A stretch of 23,335 nucleotides of DNA from contig DFTH01000010.1 of NCBI GenBank assembly GCA_002379425.1, forward strand, positions 1 through 23,335. The letters run 5' to 3'. Position 1 is the first letter of the stretch, and each line of letters starts with the position of its first letter. Position numbers and translations under genes: made by a program. This document shows, in pieces, positions 5,771 to 13,233 of the stretch. The DNA comes from Prevotella sp. UBA4217 (GTDB lineage: Bacteria > Bacteroidota > Bacteroidia > Bacteroidales > Bacteroidaceae). The notes below the pieces were generated by a model, which did not search any database, was not told where the DNA came from, and worked only from the letters and a program-made list of their open reading frames with translations.

Positions 5771-7751
5771 ACTCTGTGCGACGATTCAACTGGTTGCACT
5801 GTTCCTGCTGTTCCTCTGGGAGTGCGGTGACGAATGCCTCTGTCAGCACGTCGCCTTCCTTGAGGAACTCATATTTTTCTGCTACCTTACGCTTGATCTT
5901 CTTGGGCTTTCCCTCACCGTAGCCCTTGGGCGTCAAGCGGTCTGCGGCAATACCGTGGCTTATCAGATAGTTGACCACACTCTCGGCCCTTCGCTGTGAA
6001 AGGCGCTCATTATACTGCTCCGAGCCTTTGTAGTCCGTGTGGGCAGAGAGTTCGATGGTGATGTTGGGATTCTCGTTCAGCAGTTTTACGAGTTCGTCGA
6101 GGGCTGTCTGCGACTCTGGGCGGAGGGTGGCCTTGTCGAAGTCATACCAGATATTCTCTATCAGCACGGGGGCAGAGATGTTGGCCAGCGGGAATTGCAG
6201 GACATACTCTTCCGACTTCTTGACAGGTTCCACACGCAACTGTTCCTGGTGGTTCAGGAATCCTTTGCAGGTGGCGAGAAACAGATAATCGACACCAGCC
6301 TTGATCTCCTGCGTGAAGGAGCCGTCGCCACGCACGCTCAGTTTCTGGTTCGTGCCGTCGTTGCCTACCATATACACCTGGGCTGCCGGCAGTTCGTAGC
6401 CATCCTGCTCATACACCCATCCCTTTACCGTCTGTACGATCTCTGGGTTGAAGAAACTGTAGATATGGTCGTAGCCTCTGGTATCTCCACGGTTGGACGA
6501 GAAATAGCCGCGGTTCAGGCGCCCCTCGAACGTCATGCCAAAGTCGTCGCCCTGAGAGTTCAGGGGGAATCCTGGGTGGTTTATAAGTGAAGAGTGAATT
6601 AATTTTTCTTTTTTGACGAAGAAAATGTCGAGGCCGCCAAGGCCTGGATGCCCGTTGCTGGAGAAATACAGGTCGCCATTGGGACGGAAGGTGGGAAACT
6701 GTTCGTCGCCAGGTGTGTTGATGGGCTTGCCAAGATTCTCGACGCTGCCAATCTGATTGTTGCCATAGAGACGGGCGCGCCAGATGTCGAAGCCGCCTTC
6801 TCCGCCAGGCATGTCACTGGTGAAATAGAGCCACTCTCCATCGGGAGAGACGGCAGGGTGGGCGAAACTTGATAGTGTATCCTTGGCGATGTGTACTTCT
6901 GTGGGCTTGCTCCAGGCGGCATCACTGCGGTTTGAGGCAACGATGATAGCGTAGCGCGGATTGTTGGGATCCGTCTTGCACTGTGTCAGGAACATGGTTC
7001 TGCCATCTGGCGTAAACGAGCAGGCTCCCTCCTCGAAATTGGAGTTCAGTTCGGAGTCGATGGCCAGTGGCTTGCCCCATTTCCCCTTGTCGTCTTTCTG
7101 TGAGAAGAAGATGTCTGCCGCTTTGGCACCAGTGATACCATTGTATTCATCGCCTTGGGCCTGGTTGCGGGTGGAGGTAAAGTAGAGTTGCTCGTTCTGG
7201 TCACCCGCCAGCATGGGGGAGTATTCAGCGCGGCGCGAGTTGAACAGGTTCTCTCGCTTCACGGTATAGTCGGATCCAGCCTTCTTCCATTCGGGCGCCA
7301 TCTGTGCAGATTTCAGACCTGTCTTGGCAAGTTTTAGGTAGTTTTCGCTTGCTGGTAAACTGTCAACTACCAACTGTAAACTGTCAATTGCCATCTGAAA
7401 GTGCTTGGCCGCCTCTTTGTAGTTGCCGTTCTGCATATAGAGTCGTCCGAGGTGGAAGTGCGTCAGTGAGTCATCCTGCTTGTAGCGCACGGCATTGTTG
7501 TAGGCGGTGATGGCCTTGTTGGTGAAGTTGATGCGACGATAGCACTCAGCCAACTTCATGGCCCGCTGCCCTTTCAGGGCTCGTTCCTTGCTCGCTGTCT
7601 GTGAGTAGGCCTTACGGTACTGGGTGGCAGCGTCGTAGTATTCTCCGATAGCATAGAACTTATCCCCCTTCTTCATAGCCTGATCAGCCCCACAACTGGC
7701 GAGCAGAGCGGAGAGTGCAATGGCGAGGGATAGGATGACATATTTACGCAT
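5682..7751 (-). CDS. porE: PorE-like OmpA-family lipoprotein (TPR, PD40 propeller, CRD, OmpA_C)
   Basis: The 689-residue protein has a lipoprotein signal with Cys20 (LSALLASC). Domains in order: TPR-like helices at about 25-150; a PD40/WD40-type propeller at about 170-430 with repeated SPDGEWLYFTSD, RPNGDLYFSSNG and GYFSSNRGD blades; a carboxypeptidase-regulatory-like beta domain at about 437-520; and an OmpA C-terminal peptidoglycan-binding domain at about 535-668 (HTDYKGSEQYNERLSQRRAESV with Asp573 and Arg588, then NRRTEFIVL). This order and length match PorE of the Porphyromonas type IX secretion system, which anchors the system to peptidoglycan. The symbol is by architecture; other Bacteroidales paralogues share it. 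Segments at residues 121-133 and 380-395 come from repeat-like DNA. Its last 29 codons overlap the convergent DUF5056 gene. It follows topB by 29 bp. Confidence 0.8.
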   Translation of the reverse strand: MRKYVILSLAIALSALLASCGADQAMKKGDKFYAIGEYYDAATQYRKAYSQTASKERALKGQRAMKLAECYRRINFTNKAITAYNNAVRYKQDDSLTHFHLGRLYMQNGNYKEAAKHFQMAIDSLQLVVDSLPASENYLKLAKTGLKSAQMAPEWKKAGSDYTVKRENLFNSRRAEYSPMLAGDQNEQLYFTSTRNQAQGDEYNGITGAKAADIFFSQKDDKGKWGKPLAIDSELNSNFEEGACSFTPDGRTMFLTQCKTDPNNPRYAIIVASNRSDAAWSKPTEVHIAKDTLSSFAHPAVSPDGEWLYFTSDMPGGEGGFDIWRARLYGNNQIGSVENLGKPINTPGDEQFPTFRPNGDLYFSSNGHPGLGGLDIFFVKKEKLIHSSLINHPGFPLNSQGDDFGMTFEGRLNRGYFSSNRGDTRGYDHIYSFFNPEIVQTVKGWVYEQDGYELPAAQVYMVGNDGTNQKLSVRGDGSFTQEIKAGVDYLFLATCKGFLNHQEQLRVEPVKKSEEYVLQFPLANISAPVLIENIWYDFDKATLRPESQTALDELVKLLNENPNITIELSAHTDYKGSEQYNERLSQRRAESVVNYLISHGIAADRLTPKGYGEGKPKKIKRKVAEKYEFLKEGDVLTEAFVTALPEEQQEQCNQLNRRTEFIVLRTTYGLFDKEGKLIRKPSAEGSPKD
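7355..7387. repeat. 21-bp-period direct repeat inside porE-like gene
   Basis: The 12-mer GTAAACTGTCAA occurs at 7355 and again at 7376, exactly 21 bp (seven codons) apart. It encodes the paired DSL motifs of a DSLQLVVDSL stretch at the end of the TPR region. The spacing keeps the reading frame. Confidence 0.75.
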
Positions 7752-7780
7752 ACCTTATTAATAACGATATGCACGTCGAT

Positions 7781-9865
7781 TTATTGTTTAAAGGGAACGC
7801 GATAGGTGCAGCCTTCCTTCCAACGGGAACAGCCGTAGGCAGTCTTGCCCTTGATGATATGACCCTGGCCACAGAGCGGGCAGACTGCACCTTCTTGGGG
7901 TTCCTCCGACACTTTCTTGCGCGGCGATCTGGATTTGGGCGCTTTATTGGGAGACTCTGGGGCCTTGGGCGATTTCACTTTCTTGAGTTCGCTATCCGAG
8001 AGTACGGTGACACGGCGGTTGCTGGTGTCCGACATCACCTCCTGCACAATCTCTGCCACCTGGGCCTTGAGTTCCTCGATAAACTGCTGGGCGTCGTATT
8101 TCTGGTGCTCGATGTCGCGCAGTTTCTTCTCCCAGATGCCTGTCAGTTCACAACTTTTCAGCAGTTCCTCGCGGATGAGGTCTATCAGTTCGATGCCTGT
8201 CGGTGTGGCGATGAGGCGCTTGCGGTCGCGCTTGATATAGTGGCGTTTGAAGAGGGTCTCGATGATGCCAGCCCTCGACGACGGGCGCCCGATGCCGTTT
8301 TCTTTCATGGCGGCGCGCAGTGTCTCGTCCTCCACGAATTTGCCGGCCGTTTCCATCGCACGGAGCAGGGAGGCTTCGTTGTAGTAGGGTGGGGGTGTGG
8401 TCCATTTCTCCGTGAGTGTCGGCTTGTGGTCGCCCGACTCTCCTTTCACGAAGGTGGGCAGCGTGCGCTCCTCGTCGGTATTTTTCTCAGACGACTCAGC
8501 GTTCTCTTCGCCCTCTCCGCTCTCCTCTTTCCTCTCTCCTCTGACAATGCGCCAGCCTGGGTCGAGTATCTCCTTGCCTGTCACCTTGAACTCGATGGCA
8601 TCTTCGCGCTTGCCAGAGTCGGCGGCTACTTCACCCAGCACCGTCGTTGTGGAGAACTTGCAGTCGGGCAGGAACACGCCGATAAACCTGCGGGCAATCA
8701 GGTCGAAGACCTTCCGCTCGGCATCACTCAGGTTCTGGGGCACCACTCCTGTCGGGATGATGGCGTGGTGGTCTGTCACCTTCGAGGTGTCGAACACGCG
8801 TTTCGATTTCTTCAGCGCCTTGCCGCCGATGGGCTTGATGAACTCCGCGTAGGGTGCCACGCCTGCGAACTTTGTCTGATACAGTCCGTTGAGCGTTTGC
8901 GGACACTTGGGATAGATGTCGTCGCTCAAGTATTGCGTATCTACACGGGGATAGGTCGTATATTTCTTCTCGTAGAGACTCTGGATCAGGTTGAGCGTCA
9001 TCTCTGCCGAGTAGCCGTATTTGCGGTTGCAATCTACCTGCAGCGAGGTGAGGTCGTAGAGTTGGGGCGGTTGTTCCTTGCCCTCCTTCTTCTCCACCTT
9101 CGTCACCGTGAAGGGCTTGCCCTCGATGGTGGCGAAGGCCTGCTCGCCTTCCTCCTTTGTAGTGAACTTTCCCTTCGTGGCCGTAAAGGTGGTATCGCGA
9201 TACACCGTTGCCAGCACCCAGTAGGGCTCGGGCTTGAAGTTCTCAATCTCTTTTTGGCGGTTCACGATGAGGGCGAGGGTAGGGGTCTGCACGCGTCCTA
9301 TCGAGAGCACCTGGCGGTTCTGCCCGTACTTCAGCGTGTAGAGCCGGGTGGCGTTCATGCCCAAGAGCCAGTCGCCGATGGCGCGGCTGAGGCCAGCCAG
9401 ATAGAGCGGCTGATAGTCGGTCTGGTCCTTCAGGTTGGCAAAGCCCTCGCGAATGGCCTCGTCGGTCATCGACGAGATCCAGAGACGCTTTACGGGACAG
9501 GTCGCCTGGGCCTTCTGCATCACCCAGCGCTGGATGAGTTCTCCCTCCTGTCCGGCGTCACCGCAGTTCACGATGCCGTCGGCTGCCTGCATCAGTTTTT
9601 CGATGATGCTGAATTGCTTCTCGATGCCGCGGTCAGGTATCAGTTTGATGCCGAAGCGCTGCGGCACCATCGGCAGTTGCGTCAGTGCCCAGGGTTTCCA
9701 GGCCGGGGTGTAGTCGCCAGGCTCTTTCAGGGTACACAGGTGGCCGAAGGTCCACGTCACTTGGTAGCCGTTACCCTCCATATACCCCTCGTGGGCGCTG
9801 TTCGCCCCCAGGATGCGTGCTATATCCCGAGCCACGCTCGGTTTCTCTGCGATGCAGACAATCAT
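7781..9865 (-). CDS. topB: DNA topoisomerase III
   Basis: This 694-residue type IA topoisomerase relaxes or decatenates DNA by cutting one strand. The Toprim domain occupies about residues 1-145, with Glu7 in AEKPS and the acidic motif CGDAGQEGELIQRW (Asp103, Glu107, Glu109). The LSIGRVQTPTLALIV motif follows at about 187-200. The active-site tyrosine is Tyr305 in TTYPRVDTQYL. The C-terminus carries a four-cysteine zinc ribbon (Cys662, 665, 679, 686). A charged low-complexity insert near residues 440-470 (GERKEESGEGEEN) is encoded by a polypurine/polypyrimidine tract and lies between conserved blocks. The length fits chromosomal TopB, and nothing around it suggests a plasmid or conjugative element. 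A -7 promoter box lies 17 bp upstream. Confidence 0.96.
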   Translation of the reverse strand: MIVCIAEKPSVARDIARILGANSAHEGYMEGNGYQVTWTFGHLCTLKEPGDYTPAWKPWALTQLPMVPQRFGIKLIPDRGIEKQFSIIEKLMQAADGIVNCGDAGQEGELIQRWVMQKAQATCPVKRLWISSMTDEAIREGFANLKDQTDYQPLYLAGLSRAIGDWLLGMNATRLYTLKYGQNRQVLSIGRVQTPTLALIVNRQKEIENFKPEPYWVLATVYRDTTFTATKGKFTTKEEGEQAFATIEGKPFTVTKVEKKEGKEQPPQLYDLTSLQVDCNRKYGYSAEMTLNLIQSLYEKKYTTYPRVDTQYLSDDIYPKCPQTLNGLYQTKFAGVAPYAEFIKPIGGKALKKSKRVFDTSKVTDHHAIIPTGVVPQNLSDAERKVFDLIARRFIGVFLPDCKFSTTTVLGEVAADSGKREDAIEFKVTGKEILDPGWRIVRGERKEESGEGEENAESSEKNTDEERTLPTFVKGESGDHKPTLTEKWTTPPPYYNEASLLRAMETAGKFVEDETLRAAMKENGIGRPSSRAGIIETLFKRHYIKRDRKRLIATPTGIELIDLIREELLKSCELTGIWEKKLRDIEHQKYDAQQFIEELKAQVAEIVQEVMSDTSNRRVTVLSDSELKKVKSPKAPESPNKAPKSRSPRKKVSEEPQEGAVCPLCGQGHIIKGKTAYGCSRWKEGCTYRVPFKQ
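8502..8542. repeat. Polypyrimidine tract inside topB
   Basis: All but two of these 41 bases on the plus strand are C or T (CTCTCCTCTTTCC-like units), so the coding strand is polypurine. It encodes the acidic, Glu-rich insert of the topoisomerase. Such mirror-type tracts can form triplex DNA and slip in replication. Confidence 0.7.
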
Positions 9866-9881
9866 ATTCCGAATTTTCGTG

Positions 9882-9889
9882 CAAAGGTA
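9882..9889 (-). promoter_or_regulatory. -7 promoter box for topB
   Basis: On the minus strand the sequence reads TACCTTTG, followed by GC, the commonest form of the Bacteroidota -7 element TAnnTTTG. It lies 17 bp upstream of the topB start codon. No good -33 TTTG is seen at the expected distance. Confidence 0.65.
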
Positions 9890-9936
9890 CGAAAATTATT
9901 TGAGACTTGTTGCAGTTTGCCGTAAAAAACGAAATC

Positions 9937-10896
9937 CTACTTGTCCAGGTCAATCAGTTCGTACTTCTTGCTTCCGAAGCCGATCTTCTCGGCATAGTCG
10001 GTGATATAGGTGCCGTGCTGGCGGTTGATGCGCTGGATGAGTGGCTTATTGTCGTCGCCGGGCTTACCCTGATAGTTGAAGACCTTGTCGAGACAGGCCT
10101 GATCGACGGCCACAGGGTCGAGTGAGGCCATGATGCCCATATCCTGCAGTTCAGGCTTGGCGGGGTGGCCGTCGCAGTCGCAATCGACAGACATGTTGTT
10201 CATTACATTAATATATATAATGTGTCCGCCGAAGTAGTTGTGTACGGCCTGTGCGGCAGCAGCCATCGACTCCAGGAAGAGGTCCTGTGTAGGACCGGCG
10301 GCGAGATAGTCGGGCGTCCATGTCAGTTTGGGGTCTGTGGTCTTGCCAGCCGAGTGGATATAGCACTTGCCTGCCGTTGAGGCCACGCCGATGGAGGCAT
10401 TCTTCATCACACCGCCAAAGCCGCCCATGGCATGACCCTTGAAGTGGGCCAGGTTGATCATGAAGTCATAGTTGGCGAGGTGTTCGCCCACGATGTCGTA
10501 TTTCAGGTGCTTCTGGTCCTTGATGGGGATACGGATTTCACCAAACTCATCCATCAGATCGACGGCGAAGATGGAGTCGAAACCGTGATCGTGGATGGTC
10601 TCCCAGTGCTTCTTCGGGTCCTGTCGCGAGCCGCCGTAGGCTGTGCAGCACTCCACGATGGTGCCGTTCACTTCTTCCACGAGGTTGCGTATCAGCGTCG
10701 GCTTCAGGTAGTGGGTATTACCGCCCTCGCCTGTGGATATCTTCACGCAGACGCGTCCCTGAGCCTCTACGCCTAGTGCCTTGTAGATTCTCACCAGTGA
10801 CTCGGGGGTAATCTCCTTGGTGAAATACACTTTACTTTGTGCCATTCCGGCCATTGACAGCATCGCGCAGATGCAGAAGGTAATTGCTCTTTTCAT
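9937..10896 (-). CDS. Secreted DUF362-domain protein
   Basis: The 319-residue protein has a signal peptide (about residues 1-19, ending GMAQ) and one DUF362 domain. Recognisable blocks are VCVKISTGEGGNTHYLKP near the N-terminus, NLAHFKGHAMGGFGGVMKN in the centre and LDPVAVDQACLDKV near the end; a DCDCDG motif precedes the last block. DUF362 proteins are often fused to ferredoxin domains, but no CxxCxxCxxxC cluster is present here, and the biochemical role of the family is not established. The frame is open for 96 more codons upstream, but the start at 10896 gives a clean signal peptide and sits 24 bp downstream of a strong promoter, whereas the longer frame runs through that promoter into the aldolase gene. 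Its position just after the deoxysugar operon may be chance. Confidence 0.85.
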   Translation of the reverse strand: MKRAITFCICAMLSMAGMAQSKVYFTKEITPESLVRIYKALGVEAQGRVCVKISTGEGGNTHYLKPTLIRNLVEEVNGTIVECCTAYGGSRQDPKKHWETIHDHGFDSIFAVDLMDEFGEIRIPIKDQKHLKYDIVGEHLANYDFMINLAHFKGHAMGGFGGVMKNASIGVASTAGKCYIHSAGKTTDPKLTWTPDYLAAGPTQDLFLESMAAAAQAVHNYFGGHIIYINVMNNMSVDCDCDGHPAKPELQDMGIMASLDPVAVDQACLDKVFNYQGKPGDDNKPLIQRINRQHGTYITDYAEKIGFGSKKYELIDLDK

Positions 10897-10920
10897 ATTC
10901 TCTATCAAGTTATTCGGTTG

Positions 10921-10952
10921 CAAAGGTACGAAAACTCTGGCGAAGTGCCAAA
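10921..10952 (-). promoter_or_regulatory. Bacteroidota-type promoter (-33/-7) for the DUF362 gene
   Basis: On the minus strand a TTTG (-33, at 10949-10952) is followed after exactly 20 bp by TACCTTTG (-7, at 10921-10928). This is the full TTTG-N19-21-TAnnTTTG arrangement, 24 bp upstream of the DUF362 start codon. It shows that the gene has its own promoter and need not depend on the sugar operon upstream. Confidence 0.8.
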
Positions 10953-10991
10953 TTTCCGCCGTATAATATGATCCCTTGATGAACAGTATGG

Positions 10992-11816
10992 TCAGCAGGG
11001 CCGTTTCTTCGGCAAGTTGAACACCTCCTGCACTTCCTTCATCTGGGCCTCTGTCATACCGTCGGGCTCTGACCCCATTGCACGGGCACACATATAGATG
11101 TTGGCGGCCTTGCAGAGCACATCGGTCTGGTCGAAGGCATCCATGATGTCTGTGCCTACGGCCACTGTGCCGTGCTTCTCCCACAGCACCACGTCGTGGC
11201 TCTTGATCTGTTCAAGTGTGGCCTCTGCCAGATCGACGGAAGAGGGCAGGGCGTAAGGCACGATGCCGATGCCAAGCGGGGCGAAGGCCAGCGTCTCGGG
11301 AATCATCGACCACAGCACGCGTGTCATCTCGTCGCCCTTCAGGAACCTCTGTATATGACTCATCGCCACCAGTTCGATGGGATGGGTGTGGAGAGTGGCC
11401 TTGTAGCAGGAACCTGTCTCCAACAGGTAGTTCTGCAGCGCCAGGTGTGTGGGCAGTTCTGATGTAGGAACCACCGGTTCGTCGGCAATCACCACATACG
11501 ATGCACAGTCATCGCAGATGCGGATGATGCTGCCATTTTGCATTGGTTCGCGGGCGAGGTCGCGCATGCGCTTGCCCGTTCCCTTGCAATAGAAATACTT
11601 GCCTTTCAACTGGGGCAGTGTCATCCCGATCTGCTTTACGGGAGCGATGGCAGGCATGGCCTTGCATGCATCATCCATATACTCAGTGACGTTGACGGTG
11701 ATATTCCCACCATTACGCTCTGCCCATCCTTTCTGCCAGAGGTAACCTGTCACCTCGGCAATCTGATTAATGACCGCCTTCAACATTTCGCGGCCTTCCA
11801 AAATACTTTTAGACAT
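10992..11816 (-). CDS. rhaD: Rhamnulose-1-phosphate aldolase (class II)
   Basis: This enzyme splits L-rhamnulose 1-phosphate into dihydroxyacetone phosphate and L-lactaldehyde. Its 274 residues equal the length of E. coli RhaD. The family motif WAERNGGN lies at 31-38; the catalytic glutamate is Glu120 (TSELPTHLALQ), and zinc ligands are His143 and His145 (HTHP) plus His215 (KHG). All match the RhaD pattern within three residues. It is the last gene of a kinase-isomerase-permease-aldolase set. No lactaldehyde reductase gene follows, so lactaldehyde must be handled by a gene elsewhere. A fuculose-phosphate aldolase would be about 60 residues shorter, which favours RhaD and an L-rhamnose-type substrate. 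Confidence 0.92.
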   Translation of the reverse strand: MSKSILEGREMLKAVINQIAEVTGYLWQKGWAERNGGNITVNVTEYMDDACKAMPAIAPVKQIGMTLPQLKGKYFYCKGTGKRMRDLAREPMQNGSIIRICDDCASYVVIADEPVVPTSELPTHLALQNYLLETGSCYKATLHTHPIELVAMSHIQRFLKGDEMTRVLWSMIPETLAFAPLGIGIVPYALPSSVDLAEATLEQIKSHDVVLWEKHGTVAVGTDIMDAFDQTDVLCKAANIYMCARAMGSEPDGMTEAQMKEVQEVFNLPKKRPC

Positions 11817-11819
11817 AAA

Positions 11820-11870
11820 AACTCTAAACTCTAAACTATGAACTCTAAACTATGAACTATGAACTCTAAA
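11820..11870. repeat. AACTCTA/AACTATG repeat between permease and aldolase
   Basis: The gap and the last codon of the permease consist of AACTCTAA and AACTATG units in mixed tandem order. The permease stop codon (TAG on the minus strand) is one of the units. The same units fill the gap at 13201-13233 and, in variant form, 1735-1771. Confidence 0.88.
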
Positions 11871-13200
11871 CTAAGAACTCCCCATACCGTTCCTTCGTGA
11901 TCTGGTCCAACGACTTGCCACGGGTATTGGGCATACCCAGGAGCCCGACAATAAGCGAAGTGAGCAACAGGGCCACCATACAGTAGGCTGCCAAGGTGAA
12001 TCCCTCACCGTTATCACCGTAGATAAAGGTGAAGACCAGTCCCCAAACGGCCGACAGGCCGCGAACAATGAAGAACATCAGCCCCTGGGCACCGGCGCGG
12101 AACTTCGCAGGGAACAACTCCGAGCCCCACAAAGCGTAGAACACCTGAACGGAACTGCCGTTGTTGATGCCCCATAGGATGGTGAACAGCCAGATGCCGG
12201 CAATGGTTGACACACCGCCACCAATGATCAGTATCCATGCCGTCAGAGCCGCTGCCAGACCGAAGACATAGAAGAAGCGGTGAGCCACCTTGTCAACGTA
12301 GAACGAGATGATGAAGGTTGTCACCACCACAAACACCCAACTCACACAACTCAGCATGTTGGCCGTCTCGTTGCTCAGGCCACCTGCCGTCTCATAGATA
12401 TGTGGCATGAAGAAGCCCATCACCGATGCTACGAGATTCCATGTGAGATAGATGGCAGCCAGGAAAGCGACCGTCTTGACGGCTATCTTATTAGTGAACA
12501 GCAGTCTGATATTGTCCACGATGCCGCTCTGGTCTTTCGCTTTGTTGGCGGTGAACTCCGCACTCTCCTCCAACTGCCGCTGGAGATTCCACGCCACGAA
12601 CGCCACCACGAAGAGCGTGGCGAACACGACGCGCGAACTGAACACCTCGACAGCAGCCTGGGAGGCATCTGCCCCTATGACACCATGAGCCAACGACTCT
12701 ACAGGGCCATAGAGATAGCCGCCAGGAGCGAACAGCATGCCGAACAGCAGGATGACCATCGGCCCTACGCCCCATGACATCTGCGAGATGCAGATATTAC
12801 GTCCACGATTGTTCACCTCCGAACTCTCGGAGATATAGGTCCAGGAGGCAGGCACTCCGATGCCTACCGATATGCCCGTCACCAGGAATCCTGTCAGGAG
12901 CATGGGGAAGTTAAAGGCCAGCATGATAATCAGCACGCCCGTCATATATACCAGCAGATTGTAGGTGAAGATGAACTTCCGTCCGAACTTATCCGCCAGG
13001 AATCCGCCGATGATGGCACCGATGGCAGCCCCAAGGGCGTTGGCACTGAGCGCATTCAGCCACCCCAGATGCATCTCGGAGAGGCCCAGATAGTTCTGCC
13101 ACAGCGTGACGCCACTGGCACCCGCCACAATGGCGCCAGCATCAAGATAGTTATTCAGAGACACCGCCAAAGTGCTCTTCAGACTTCCATTTCCAGACAT
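11866..13200 (-). CDS. MFS sugar permease (probable deoxysugar importer)
   Basis: The 444-residue protein is a 12-helix major facilitator of the sugar-porter type. The loop 2-3 signature is visible as GGFLADKFGRKF (residues 65-76), helix 1 contains the NNYLDAGAIVAG stretch, and PASWTYISES lies in the helix 4-5 region. Hydrophobic segments continue evenly to the C-terminus. It lies between the isomerase and the aldolase genes, with only repeat DNA in the gaps, so it is almost certainly the inner-membrane importer of that pathway. Known rhamnose permeases of the RhaT type are 10-helix proteins of another family; this MFS protein would replace RhaT. The substrate is inferred from context. Confidence 0.88.
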   Translation of the reverse strand: MSGNGSLKSTLAVSLNNYLDAGAIVAGASGVTLWQNYLGLSEMHLGWLNALSANALGAAIGAIIGGFLADKFGRKFIFTYNLLVYMTGVLIIMLAFNFPMLLTGFLVTGISVGIGVPASWTYISESSEVNNRGRNICISQMSWGVGPMVILLFGMLFAPGGYLYGPVESLAHGVIGADASQAAVEVFSSRVVFATLFVVAFVAWNLQRQLEESAEFTANKAKDQSGIVDNIRLLFTNKIAVKTVAFLAAIYLTWNLVASVMGFFMPHIYETAGGLSNETANMLSCVSWVFVVVTTFIISFYVDKVAHRFFYVFGLAAALTAWILIIGGGVSTIAGIWLFTILWGINNGSSVQVFYALWGSELFPAKFRAGAQGLMFFIVRGLSAVWGLVFTFIYGDNGEGFTLAAYCMVALLLTSLIVGLLGMPNTRGKSLDQITKERYGEFLV

Positions 13201-13233
13201 AACTCTAAACTATGAACTCTAAACTATGAACTA
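13201..13233. repeat. AACTCTA/AACTATG repeat between isomerase and permease
   Basis: The 30-bp gap is two and a half copies of AACTCTAAACTATG. It ends in the isomerase stop codon, which the repeat supplies in part. It matches the repeat at 11820-11870. Confidence 0.88.

Noticed and set aside
7769..9925. A 718-codon open frame on the plus strand opposite topB
   Set aside because: It lies antisense to a full, motif-complete topoisomerase III; its sequence is His/Leu/Arg-rich with no domain and reflects codon bias of topB.
10897..11184. An upstream extension of the DUF362 frame by 96 codons
   Set aside because: It runs through the promoter and into the aldolase gene, and has no family similarity; the signal peptide begins at 10896.
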